From Saccharina japonica (Eukaryota > Sar > Phaeophyceae > Laminariales > Laminariaceae), in NCBI GenBank assembly GCA_008828725.1, contig MEHQ01000638.1, forward strand, positions 79,579 to 143,578: a DNA stretch of 64,000 nucleotides, read 5' to 3'. The notes under the pieces were generated by a model, which saw only the letters and a list, made by a program, of their open reading frames with translations, ran no database searches and had not been told where the DNA came from. The position numbers were made by a program, and so were the translations under genes. Positions 50,975 to 61,054 of the stretch are shown here, piece after piece. Every line of letters starts with the position of its first letter. Position 1 is the first letter of the stretch.

Positions 50975-52375
50975 TCAAAACATACACTCAGTTTTTACAT
51001 CAAATAAAGGGGGGGGGGGTACGGAACATTTCGACAGGCTACGGCGAGCTCTCTTGCTGGCAGGTGCCTGTCCAACGCAAACGAAGCCGTCCTGGGAGGC
51101 GCCGTGCTGGTGGCAGTGGGTAGGCTGCTTTCCACTGAGTCCCCACCGTGACTCTCGGTAGCAACTCACCACTTGGCACTTGGCACGAAAATTAATCAAT
51201 TGGCCTACTGATATTTCGGTTTTATGGTCAGAACACACTGTCGCTATTCCGCCAGTTAGTACACCCCAGATCGGTACCCTAGTGCAGGTGTGATGAGAGC
51301 AACGCCGGGTGATGATGTCCACCATGTTATCCGCCGCATGCTGCTTGCAGTACGCCGCCGTCTTGCTGCCCTCGACATTGAAACTAGGCTTTTTGATGCA
51401 GGTGTCATATAAGCAACGCCGGCTTACGGCGTCCACCATGTCATCCGCCGCATGCTGCTTGCAGTACACCGCAGTGTTGCCCTCAGCGCTGAAGTTCGGC
51501 TTCTTCGTGCAAGTGTCATATGAGCAACGCCGACGCCGTGTTACGACGTTGACCATGCCGTTCTCAGCATGTAGCTTGCAGTACACCGGCGTCTTGCTGC
51601 CCTCAACATTAAAACTCGGCTGCTTCGCGCAGGTGTCATATAAGCAATGCTTGCGGCGAATGTTCACCATGCCGTCCTCAGCGTGCATCTTGCAATACAC
51701 CACCGTCTTGCTACCCTCGACGTTGAAAATTGCCCTTTTCATGCAGGGTTCATGTGAGCAACGCCGGGTGACGACGTCCACCATGTCATCAGCCGCATGC
51801 TGCTTGCAGTACACCGCAGTCTTGCTGCCCTCAACATTAAAACTCGGCTGCTTCGCGCAGGTGTCATATAAGCAATGCTTGCGGCGAATGTTCACCATGC
51901 CGTCCTCAGCGTGCATCTTGCAATACACCACCGTCTTGCTACCCTCGACGTTGAAAATTGCCCTTTTCATGCAGGGTTCATGTGAGCAACGCCGGGTGAC
52001 GACGTCCACCATGTCATCCGCCGCATGATACTTGCAGTACATCGGCGTCTTACTGCCCTCCACATTGAAACTCGGCTGCTTCGCGCAGGTGTCATATATG
52101 CAACGCTTGCGGCGAACATTCACCATGCCATCCTCCGCATGTAGCATGCAGTACACTGCCGTCTTGATGCCCTCGACATTAAAACTCGGCTTTTTCATGC
52201 AGGTTTCATATGAGCAACGCCGGGTGACGACGTCCACCATGTCATCCTCCGCATGCTCCTTGCAGCGCACCGCGGTCTTGCTGCCCTCGAGATTGAAACT
52301 CGGCCGCTTCATGCAGGTGTCACGCGAACAACGCCTGCTGTTAACATTCACCATGCTGTTGTGAGCATGTTGCAT
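50975..52375 (-). CDS. EsV-1-7 domain protein with eleven Cys/His repeats
   Basis: The frame encodes 466 residues, nearly all of it eleven repeats of 38 residues: C-X4-C-X16-C-X2-H-X12 (first at Cys16, Cys21, Cys38, His41; next at Cys54). This is the EsV-1-7 motif, named after a phaeovirus gene and known from the brown algal developmental regulator IMMEDIATE UPRIGHT. It is thought to bind zinc, and its molecular role is open. The last two repeats are diverged (CSHHTC, CQVVSC). The C-terminal tail has a basic KRARR stretch, possibly a nuclear signal, and PPPPLF. Repeats 4-5 and 6-7 are near-identical. The start is uncertain: the frame is open further upstream except for one TGA (52415-52417), so the first available ATG is at 52375 or the ATG of MVNV. 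A poly-G run at 51008-51018 lies just inside the 3' end. Confidence 0.88.
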   Translation of the reverse strand: MQHAHNSMVNVNSRRCSRDTCMKRPSFNLEGSKTAVRCKEHAEDDMVDVVTRRCSYETCMKKPSFNVEGIKTAVYCMLHAEDGMVNVRRKRCIYDTCAKQPSFNVEGSKTPMYCKYHAADDMVDVVTRRCSHEPCMKRAIFNVEGSKTVVYCKMHAEDGMVNIRRKHCLYDTCAKQPSFNVEGSKTAVYCKQHAADDMVDVVTRRCSHEPCMKRAIFNVEGSKTVVYCKMHAEDGMVNIRRKHCLYDTCAKQPSFNVEGSKTPVYCKLHAENGMVNVVTRRRRCSYDTCTKKPNFSAEGNTAVYCKQHAADDMVDAVSRRCLYDTCIKKPSFNVEGSKTAAYCKQHAADNMVDIITRRCSHHTCTRVPIWGVLTGGIATVCSDHKTEISVGQLINFRAKCQVVSCYRESRWGLSGKQPTHCHQHGASQDGFVCVGQAPASKRARRSLSKCSVPPPPLFDVKTECMF

Positions 52376-52490
52376 GCAGTACGCCCCTATATTACCTTTG
52401 ACAGCGAAGGCCCCTCACTTCATGCAGCGATCGCGTAAGCAACGCTCCACTATTGTCGGGCACGGGGTGGTGGCGACGGCGATGGAATAC
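52376..52490 (-). pseudogene. broken first EsV-1-7 repeat and upstream exon segment
   Basis: It lies in the same frame as the gene at 50975-52375. A strong acceptor-like site (CTGCTGTTTCTCAG|G, AG at 52492-52491) opens a segment reading RYSIAVATTPCPTIVERC-LRDR-C-MK, then TGA (52415-52417), then GAFAVKGNIGAYC-MQ-H. The Cys/His spacing is that of one more EsV-1-7 repeat, with the stop at the residue that is Arg in sister repeats (CMKRPSF). So the gene probably had a twelfth, N-terminal repeat, now interrupted. An intron removing the stop would be only about 30 bases and is unlikely. Confidence 0.6.
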
Positions 52491-53029
52491 CTGAGAAACA
52501 GCAGGTGGGGCGTTTGGCGCAGCAAAGATGTATGAGGTCCAGGCTGAGCTGTAGCGCCTACAGCTTGTATATATGTTTCCGCGGTAAGCGACGAATAAAC
52601 AGCTTTCGCCGCCACGCGCTGCACTACAATGACCCCACATGTTTACCGACAGGCACGCGGCGAGGAGAGAGACTGCCGGTCACACGTGCAACCTTAAGAC
52701 ACTGTCGTACATCCTGAATGCTTAATTTATCAGACACTGTGTTCTGTAGAGCTGGAAGTCTCTGCAGCTTTTGTTGCTGTGCTTTACCGCGATTGACAGC
52801 AGTGGAAGCAAAGCAAGAGTGCGATTCTAGTAGGCAGCCGAGAGAGCAGGCGATCCACTGACGACTGGGTAAGGCGCTGCATACTTAATTTATATACACA
52901 CCCCTGGATTTATACACACAACGAGGAAAATTAGCGAGGAACGCTCCAACCGGAAATAAAAACGCGCGATATCTATCAAACGCGTAAAGTCTTTGTTCGA
53001 TCAGGGAGTGGCGGGTCAGCTTTACACTC
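52491..53029. other. upstream region of the EsV-1-7 gene, no further exon recognised
   Basis: If the acceptor at 52491 is real, an intron and a first exon should lie here or further right. None was identified. Confidence 0.35.
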
Positions 53030-53330
53030 TGCACACTAAAAACAAGTCTGTTTGTTTTTAGCCCGCACACAAAGAGGCTGTAAGCGTAAACGCCCCTACT
53101 AAAAACAAGTCATTTGTATCCCTGACACGACAAAACGGAGTGAGCTTCGACCCCTCGCAAAGCAAATGAAGCTAAATATGATCCAAACACAAAACCAAAT
53201 TTAATGTTGAACAGAACACTAAACTCGAGTCAATTGCAATCCACATTTTGAAACCAAGACGATTTCGATGTCCCGACAATAAAACAAAGTTAATTTCATC
53301 CACGCACGAAAAAACTAAGTACCAACCACG
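53030..53330 (+). repeat. ~30-bp minisatellite array
   Basis: Degenerate units related to AAACCAAGTCAATTTCGAC-CCCGCACA, the same family as 45536-46070 and 55690-56200. Confidence 0.7.
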
Positions 53331-53352
53331 CAGGCTACGATAGAGGCGCACC

Positions 53353-53500
53353 ATGTTTTTGCCTTGGAAGGGTGGTTACTTGAAGAGCTCTACCCCTCAC
53401 CAAAACTTCATTTGGAAGAAAGTAAAAGTGCTATCAGACTGAAAATCCCATGGCCGAAGCAAACAAGGAACAACATTGCAACAAAATAATGACAGTCCGT
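53353..53500 (+). repeat. dispersed repeat, copy 1 (tail of the minisatellite array)
   Basis: It aligns with 63040-63190 (shared GAAGAGCTCTA, CACCAAAACT/TACCAGAAAACT, TTYGGAAGAAA, CCRTGGCC and GCAACRMA). It sits between the minisatellite and the LINE 3' end. Confidence 0.7.
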
Positions 53501-53559
53501 TGATTTTGGATTGAAGAGCTCGATCAGTCAGAAACCATTTCAACCAAAAAGGGCCATCT

Positions 53560-54262
53560 CTAACGTGTGTGTGTGCGTGTGGGTATGTATGTGTGTTCTT
53601 CACCTTAAACCTTCCTTTCTACCCCTCGACATCCAGCACACCCAGTGTCCGTGCCGATTCTTCATCCTAAAGAGGTACTATTACGGAGGACCATAGTACA
53701 TAGGACCAAATTTTGTTAGTAATAATAGGGAAATATATAGGTTTTTGTATTTACCATAGGTCCTATTTACTATGGTCCTCCGTAATAGTTATGTGGTCAC
53801 AAAACTACGACACAGAGATACTACGCTGAGTGCAGTAAGCAGAGCAGACAATGAAATGCCAAATACGACAGGCAAGACCTACCCTGCTAGCAATCCAGGT
53901 GCATGAAAGAGAAAAAAAAGAAAAAAAAAAGAAAAAAAAGCGAAAAGGAAAAAAACTAAAACGTTAACATACTGAAGCAAATCAACAATCAAGCAAGACT
54001 GAGAACGACACGAAATGACAGGCAGTCGGAGGACACCAAAAGCACCTTCAAGCCAGCCGAGGCAGGAATGTGCCTGTAGTACAGGCAGGTTCTACCGGCT
54101 AGTCGGCCTGTTACCCTACTCTGTTTGCCGTCTCCTTCCTGCTTTCGTCCGCCGCGGTTTCCCTACGAACCCCCCCACCCTCCGTCTCGATTCCTTTGGG
54201 CGCCACCCATACAACGGATACGTGGCACTTCTTACTCAGTTCCGCTTCGTTCTCGTGCCCCA
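53560..54262 (-). mobile_element. LINE 3' fragment (copy 2b)
   Basis: The minus-strand 3' end of the same LINE family as copy 1 holds the last ~65 codons of ORF2 (AELSKK...RRETAADESRKETAN) at 54111-54262, a 3' UTR and a CA-rich tail at about 53560-53600. Its 3' UTR end aligns with 10030-10150. It is truncated at 54262, immediately downstream (in sense) of copy 2a. Confidence 0.8.
53677..53789. mobile_element. 113-bp MITE in the LINE 3' UTR
   Basis: Terminal inverted repeats of 31 bp at 53677-53707 and 53759-53789 have one mismatch (ACTATTACGGAGGACCATAG and its complement). TA dinucleotides flank both ends (53676-53677 and 53790-53791). Copy 1 of the LINE lacks it at the aligned site (10110-10125), so the insertion is directly visible. 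A TA target and short length suggest a Tc1/mariner-related MITE. Confidence 0.85.
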
Positions 54263-55660
54263 CACAAGAGTCCAGGAAAGAGAAGAGGAAATAACAAGAA
54301 AACAAAATGAATACGTACGTAGCTAAGCAACCAAAGAAAGTCCTAGGAAAATACGGAGGGGCGGAGAGACAAAGGCAAAAGTGATCACGGCAAAATAAAT
54401 GAATACGTAAAACAAAATAGACGAATGATGCGAGGGGCTGTAGCATCGCTGTCGTGCCCCCCTTGAGAAGCTACCACAGGCAGTACACCAATCAAATGTA
54501 AAAAAAAAAAAAAACAGACAAACAAACAAAGGGAAAGAAAGACCACCAGAAATAACCAAGGAAAAAAAACAAAAACAAAAAACACCCAGTTCGCCATCCA
54601 CCAAGCCAGGTAGTACTTTTTTCTCTTCGCAGTGATAAGAACGAGAGTAACAATTAAAGTAAAAAGACGAAACGAAACGAAAATACACAACAGAGCCGCG
54701 TTCGAAGCAGCTACAGAGGTGCGCGGCACGGGTAGTCTAGGCAGGACTTACTAGTCAGCATGGTACCTTGGTATTCTGTCGGCTGTCTCCCTCCTGCTCT
54801 CATCAACCGCGGTTTCCGTACGACTGTTGCCCCACCCCTTCCCATTCCCTTGTGCACCCCCCGCGCCGGATGCATGGCGCTGTCTACTCAGTTCTGCCTC
54901 TACCTTGTGCCACCGGACCATGAACTGTTCAGCCGCTTCGAGGACCCCCCTGTACCACTTGCCCACTTGAGTTGCTGCAACGGTCCACACTGCGGTCTCT
55001 ACTCCCAACACCAACGGGGCCTGTGCCGTGGACCTCTTGGTGGCTTGAAACACCTTGAGGTCTTCAGCAAGGCATTTCTGCCAGGACTTTAGTTGTCCGC
55101 CCGGTCTGCGTCCCTCCCCACCCGTCATGGTCCCGAGTATCACCCGACTGGGTAGTCGCCCCTTGGGTTGCCGTGCCACGGCTCCCGCAAAGAACAGCCG
55201 TCGTTTACGGATCGTCGTTTCGATGCTCTCGCATCGTGTCTGCTTGAGAGCCATTGCGTACGAGAGGGTCCTATAGTCACCACGCGGCCGACGCTGGAAG
55301 CCAATGACACGCAGGAGGATTTGGTGGTGTACCGATCGAAGCCTGGCGAAGTGTTGTGCACTGAGGGTCCACGTCACACATCCGTACAGCAGGGTCTCAA
55401 TCACCTCGGCCTTCAACATGTGGACTTCCATACTAAGTCGAGCCGTCTTCGTGTCGTACAACTCTGGTCCGAACCGTTTGAGGCACGCCCACATGAGACG
55501 GATCCGTCGTTCGATTTCGAGTGAGAGGTCAGCGTCTTCGTGGATAATGCCGCCGAGGTACAAGAACTGGCTCGTCTGTCTATACCTCTGACCAGCTGCT
55601 TCAATAACGAGCGGCGGAGGAGGAGGTGTTTGATCCCGTGTTCGTAAGATACGTAGCACG
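54263..55660 (-). mobile_element. LINE, 5'-truncated copy 2a
   Basis: Coding end plus a 3' UTR that is pyrimidine-rich in sense. The homology to copy 1 begins within the thumb region (LVIEAAGQRY) at about 55660, where the ~30-bp minisatellite starts, so the element is strongly 5'-truncated. Confidence 0.85.
54751..55660 (-). pseudogene. LINE ORF2 C-terminal fragment, open frame
   Basis: About 300 codons are open without a stop: LVIEAAGQRYRQTSQFLYLGG, LLYGCVTWTL, LLRVIGFQRR, ESIETTIRKRRLFFAG, KSWQKCLAEDLKVFQ and a Glu/Arg-rich end. The catalytic palm with YADD is missing because of truncation, so it is inactive. It aligns with 10718-11600 of copy 1 and shows that two of copy 1's codons in this region were Trp or sense originally. 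The frame runs on to 55695 into non-LINE sequence, which supplies the apparent start. Confidence 0.88.
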
Positions 55661-55689
55661 CATCTAACACTAGCACTCAGTCGATTTAT

Positions 55690-56200
55690 ATTCAACCACC
55701 AAAACCAAGTATTTATGCGCTAGCACAAACAGATCGTCTATTTCTATCCAGACACTACGTACAACTAAGTATGTTTCGAACAGCACACCAAACTCAAGTC
55801 GACTGCGATACATACACTGATATCGACCCCCCTCACAAAAAAGTAATTCGCCACACAAACACAAACACCAAGCCATTTCCTATAGTAAACGGAAAAAGAA
55901 AAGAAAAAACATCCTGCATACAAAATACAAGTCAATATCGACCACGCACACGAAACAAAACAACAAAACTTGAACCAACGAAACATATAACCCGAGTCAA
56001 CCAAAACCCAAACAAAATCAAGTCGTTTTCGCCCCTCGCACATAAAGCAAGTATATTGCGACCACCAACACCGAAGTATGGTCATTTTTTATCTCTACGC
56101 TAATCCCAAAGCGTTTCGCCCCTCAACAAAAACCAAGTTAGATTCTACCCCCCGTGCTGCAATCAAGTCAGTTTGGATCGCCTACACCAAAACCTAGATG
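55690..56200 (+). repeat. ~30-bp minisatellite array
   Basis: Degenerate AAAACCAAGTCAATTTCGAC-type units, about 16, in the same orientation as the array at 53030-53330 on the other side of the LINE fragments. Confidence 0.75.
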
Positions 56201-56825
56201 TTTCAGAATGTCGTACTGGGATACAGTTAGAGGCGAGAACGAAGGGCTATTTTGACCCAAAAACGTAGCGGACTATTCGAAATCACCACTCTAAAAATCC
56301 AACAAACAGGGCAAAATCAAAATAGCCTGGGAAAGTCCAATTACTTGGCTTTACACTACCTAAACGGTACTTTCTATATCAGGAAAATCTCCGAGGTGGA
56401 GACCAGTTGCACTCTGACACTTGACACACACCTCGGGCTGGTGAAAACGATGAGGATGGACGCACATTCGGCAATGTTGTTAATATCTGGCGCTTTTAAA
56501 GGCGGAATAACATGTTTTTGGGCATCTTTCTTGCTCTTTGGGCGAGAGGAAGACTAGTGTCACGTTTATATAAACACATTTATAACGCTCCACTGTGTTG
56601 AGATATGGTGCGCTCAGCAGCGCAACCCCCAAATGATGTCATTCAGCAACCGTCGAGAAATTTCCATCCGACAATAGGCTCTTGACCGGTTTTCGGTCTG
56701 CAAGAAATCTGATTTTGGGATGGGAAACCAAAAAAAAACCGAGGGGAGTACGAGTACGATCGTAAAGGGAAGAAGAGAAGAGTCGGTCGGGCCACGATGG
56801 ATAGTTATCTAGAACGCACAGGACA
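56201..56825. other. gene-free stretch
   Basis: No gene is recognised. Confidence 0.4.
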
Positions 56826-57215
56826 AGCGATGCACGAGGCTCGGCGGTGGCACGCCAGGCGACAGCCATCGAACGCGGTGGCCTCGCCGCGGCCGAGTCA
56901 ATCCGCGATCGGGCGGTGAAGGAACGGGACAAAAGTCGCGCGGAGGCCTCTGAGACGAAGGCACACCCCTCAAGCGCAGCTGCTCAAATTCACGAGCACC
57001 AGTCCAACATAAAGGTGCAACCAGACCTCCGTGTCGAATCAGACGCGGTGCTGGCCACCACCCGGGCTGAGCTATGCGACCAGCAAGAAGCCGCGCGCAA
57101 GCAGGAAGCGACGCTAGCTGAATCAGACGCGCGTGCACAGCAGTTGGCTTGCAGTCACGGCGAGGTGCAATGCGCACCCGAGGCGATGATCGAAGATAGG
57201 TGGAGCTGCAGCAGG
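56826..57215 (+). pseudogene. coiled-coil protein fragment
   Basis: On the plus strand a GC-rich frame reads as a heptad-like, Ala/Glu/Arg/Gln-rich helix (AAAESIRDRAVKERDKSRAE, TTRAELCDQQEAARKQEATL, ESDARAQQL). It has no ATG, starts after a stop at about 56810, and loses coiled-coil character after about 57200. It resembles the coiled-coil parts of long structural proteins and may be a gene relic or one exon. The minus-strand frame over the same bases (56809-57501) is its shadow. Confidence 0.4.
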
Positions 57216-57302
57216 GTCCCCGGCTGGTTCTCAAGAAGCCTCGGCTTGATGCATGCCCGTCCCCAGGAGGTGCACTGGCCTGCTGTAGGCCATCGACCTT
57301 AA

Positions 57303-58319
57303 TGTTCCTACAGCAGTCAAGTGCGGTCAGCTCACGCTCAAGTGTCAGTGCGTTGCAGCTTTGTGCTCTGCCCCCGGTAGCAACCCAATTAGTGTACGAT
57401 ACCGGTAGATAACACAGAAGCTCAAAACATTTTTTGCTCGAGTTAGTAAACGAGGAATATCCGGCTGCTCGCCGTCGGAAAAAAAAAGAATGTGCATCCA
57501 CGCAATATGAATAGACTTTTATTGTGAAATTAGATTTTTTCGCCCATCGCTGATTGGCTGATCGTGAAAGTTTCTTTTTCCCAGTTTAAAGATCCCCGGA
57601 CAAACAAACGGTGAATTTTACGTCTAAAAAAAAGCCATTCCATGGTCTAACAGCAGTAGTGATCCTATTATGACTGGTGCTACGGTAGAGGGTCATGTAT
57701 AGGTGCTTATTTTTCACCTGCACAGAGCCACTCGGCCGAGTGACTGCTTTAGTGCGTTGTACGCATATGGCATTATGTTTTGTTTGTTAATCTATATCCA
57801 CCGCCATTGGAAATTTTGTTCCGCAACGCCAAGAAACCATGTTTCGGTCCACTTTTCAGTTAGATTCCGAGTCACTCGTCCGAGCGGCCAAAACTTGGCA
57901 GTGAAAATGTGGGTACCCCCCCCTATCGTAGCACCAGTCTTATATCATATTACGTGCCGCAAATTTTCAAAATCGTTTTTGCGTCACTACACTAAGCACG
58001 TTCCAAAGGGGAACCTGGTATTACGTATAATTGTCGTGTACGTACTACCCTATCCGAGCCCCAACTACCGCGTTTCTGTACGGTGCGAGCAGCCCTGCAC
58101 ACAGCAGCCGCTGTAATCAGTGGCACGGAGATGGTGAGTGGTGGTAACGGAAGGGAATGCATGTTGTAGTTGCGCGGAAAACCGCCGCCATGTTAGCTCA
58201 CTTTGCAGATTGACTCCATAATATTGGTGGGCGTCCCATGTCTAGTGTGTTTTAGGTTTGCAAGCGCATACCTACGGGCCGATATATATATACCTAGAAA
58301 GATTTTTGTTTTCAGGTAT
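57303..58319. other. gene-free stretch
   Basis: No gene is recognised. Confidence 0.4.
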
Positions 58320-58613
58320 TAGAAGGGCCACAGCACCTATAAATCGGGTCTCTGCAAGAGGAAGAAGCCAATGGAGATTTTACATGATAGTAGAGCCACA
58401 TTACCCGCAATGTCCGAAACTCAGCGTAGCGGTTTCAGACAGAAAATTCAAGAAACAACTGAACAACTCGAAATTAGAGTGGGACAATATCTGCGCAACA
58501 TGTATCAAGAATTAACGGAGCGGCCAGGAATTCAAGACGTACTGATATTCCAGGTGGTAGATGCGGTTTTTAAACGGCAGAAAAATACGAGTGCCTCACT
58601 CGCGTGTTTATAA
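58320..58613 (+). CDS. possible exon or small hypothetical protein
   Basis: After an acceptor-like TTTTTGTTTTCAG (58302-58316) and a second AG at 58319-58320, a frame runs to 58613 with an ATG at 58371 (80 residues). The peptide is charged and helical-looking (FRQKIQETTEQLEIRVGQYL, DVLIFQVVDAVFKRQ), and a CAG|GTGGTA donor lies near 58552. No family is recognised, and an overlapping frame is also open, so this is weak. Confidence 0.18.
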
Positions 58614-61054
58614 TTTAGGGTACCTAAAAACACAGAACAGCAGTAGCACAACAGAGCTTGCTCTCGAACCGTCGACAGATTATCGTCGACGCTCAGAAAA
58701 TATTAGCGCTGGAATAATGGTCAAATTGTGCACTGCTGTACATAGCTCGGGCGATGCGTGCTATAAACAGAGTGAACCATGTCGTTTTGAAAGTGTTTTT
58801 AGGATGGGCTGCAAGCCCCAGCATGAGCGTGTTAGCCGCAGTTCAGCGTGCACCGTGCTGGTTGCCATCGTGTGGGCGCTGGCCTCCCGCCAGTCGACGT
58901 TTGGTTGGGGTCGGCTTTGGTACGGTGGGTTGTGTGCAGGGGCGTGTGGTGTTTGTTGATATTTTGTTGATGTGTGCTGCGTGTGTGTTTTCGATACAGG
59001 CCGGAAAATGTGGAGGTCGATAATTTGTTTCCGGGTCATACGTATGATATACACGTATCGGTTGAATCAATGAGGGGTACTTCTCACCACCGCCGACTTT
59101 GATGCTGTTGCAAGGTGATGACTGCAAGTTCACGTTACACCAACAATCTTGTTGTCCTTGGCTTGGGGGCTTGGACTATATGGCGGGGCTGTGCGTCGCT
59201 GTCGCAGAGCTGGCGCTGTGCGATGTGTAATATTGCGCACTCGCACGGTCACACCATCAGGATTTGCAGATGAAAGGACCAGAAGCTTACTGCCAAATAA
59301 TGCATTATGTACGTCGTCAGAAAAGTGAACGAGTACAACATTTGAGAAATAACCATACCTCATGTTGGTCGTTCTGTGTAGAATTTGCACATATTTTGGC
59401 ATCGTAAATAACTGTAAATAACTCAATAGGGACTATTTTCTACAGATCCACGAAAAGGTCCCCTATCAAGAGTTTCAAACGTGTTTATGAATAATACGGA
59501 CAACAACAATAATAGTTTTTTTTTATGCCCGTACAACATTTGACGTTTGACGACTTAAGCGGAGTGATCAGCGACTACGCACATGCCGACAACCCATGGA
59601 ACAGTTTGTCTGTTGTGAACCGTGGCCACCCACAATGTCAATTTCCTGCCATCCCATAGAGCAGCAAAATGAGCCCTCGTACGACCCTGATGTAGGGAAA
59701 CTGCCTACCCTATTCGTGCAACAGCAGCTGTAGTGAAGACGTGGGAGATAGACATGCCACATTAGTGTGTCTCCTTTTAGTATTTATATCTAAAAGAGCG
59801 GTGGAATCGATCTTACACTTTGTTTTATCTCCGGATCTATCCCGCCTGTAAAGGGCTTATCGCGCGTTTTATTCGGAGGCCCGCGTGTCCGGCTCGACCG
59901 TAACGGCCGGCGACGATGTTTCTCTCGCTCGACGCCGCACGCGCTCGTCGGGGGGATCCTCACCGGCATATATGGCGTGTATCTCCGCACTCTGCGAGGC
60001 CTGCCAGCCTTCACAGCGTTTTGACGCAACACCTCGCCACAGGAATATTATTTCATCGTGATTTCTAGGGGGGCGTGCTTTGCGGTCTCCGGTGGCTCGG
60101 AAGGGCCGACCGCCCTGCCGGCGATATCGTAAAGGGGAGATTGTGAGGACCAACGCAAGGTCGAGATCTACGACATGATTCGTACTCCTGGCACATACAA
60201 CCACCGTCCATGTTTCGTTTCGATTACGTTTACATGCTGGTTCAAGCATACCGCCCAAAATGGATTTAGTAGGCAATGTCCACTTCGTCTTTTGAAGTTA
60301 GACCCAGATACTTGGCACACGTGATCTCTGCACCCTACCCGAGCCGTTAACGAATGGTGTTTTTTATTTGTTTTTTATTTGGCCAGATATTGCTTCGTTT
60401 CGTGTTTGTTTTGAGAAATTTGGGTGTTGAAATATTCAAAATGTCCGGCGGAAACAAAAAAAAACATAAAAGCATATTCGTGAAAGGCTCGGGTAGGGCG
60501 CATAAAACACGTGTGCCACATTTCAGGATATAATCCTGAAAAAAACAGCGTGGACATTTGCGCTTTTGTGCAGTAAGAGTGCAATAAATAGGCGTTGCCT
60601 CGTGAATACTTAGTTTCAGTAAATAATCGATTTTGGTATTTAAGTATGACTTAATATGATCATACGCAGTCAGACCTTCGAATGTTTGCGTGAAACTTTG
60701 TACAAACATGCCTTGGACCACTGAAAATATGGTAAACAAAATGTATTCCTACGGAAACACCTGACTATTGTTGACATCTTTGAAGGCCCGTGATTGGTCA
60801 GGCCACAATTCCGCGGGAGCGCCAGTTCTAGGTCCTTGAAAAAACAAATGGCGATCTCACCCTCTTGTACTGTTCATGGCGGTCAGAATGATACAAATAT
60901 GTGACTTTGGAGTCGCTATTGCATGCGGCATTCGTGACTGACGAAAATTGGGGTGATAAGCCTGAACCAGCTCGTAGTACGTAAACGAACGTCACTGTTT
61001 GAATTGGCGGAGAGCACCAGAGCTTGAGCAAAAAACACGGGATTTTGTCGTGAT
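58614..61054. other. mostly gene-free stretch
   Basis: Apart from the GC-rich candidate at 59869-60276, no gene or element is recognised. Confidence 0.4.
59869..60276 (-). CDS. possible GC-rich exon, hypothetical
   Basis: A 135-codon frame lies in a local GC-rich island (about 59860-60140) in AT-richer surroundings. Its end (GEDPPDERVRRRARETSS... then EPDTRASE) has coding-like composition, and the stop codon overlaps an AATAAA. No domain is recognised and no splice sites were confirmed; it could equally be a relic. Confidence 0.2.
   Translation of the reverse strand: MPTKSILGGMLEPACKRNRNETWTVVVCARSTNHVVDLDLALVLTISPLRYRRQGGRPFRATGDRKARPPRNHDEIIFLWRGVASKRCEGWQASQSAEIHAIYAGEDPPDERVRRRARETSSPAVTVEPDTRASE

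Noticed and set aside
51309-52364. Plus-strand repetitive frames with AACCLQYTAVL-type repeats.
   Set aside because: Antisense shadow of the EsV-1-7 repeats; the Cys/His pattern with correct spacing exists only on the minus strand.
56809-57501. 230-codon minus-strand frame.
   Set aside because: Arg/Pro-rich antisense of the plus-strand coiled-coil fragment; no domain.
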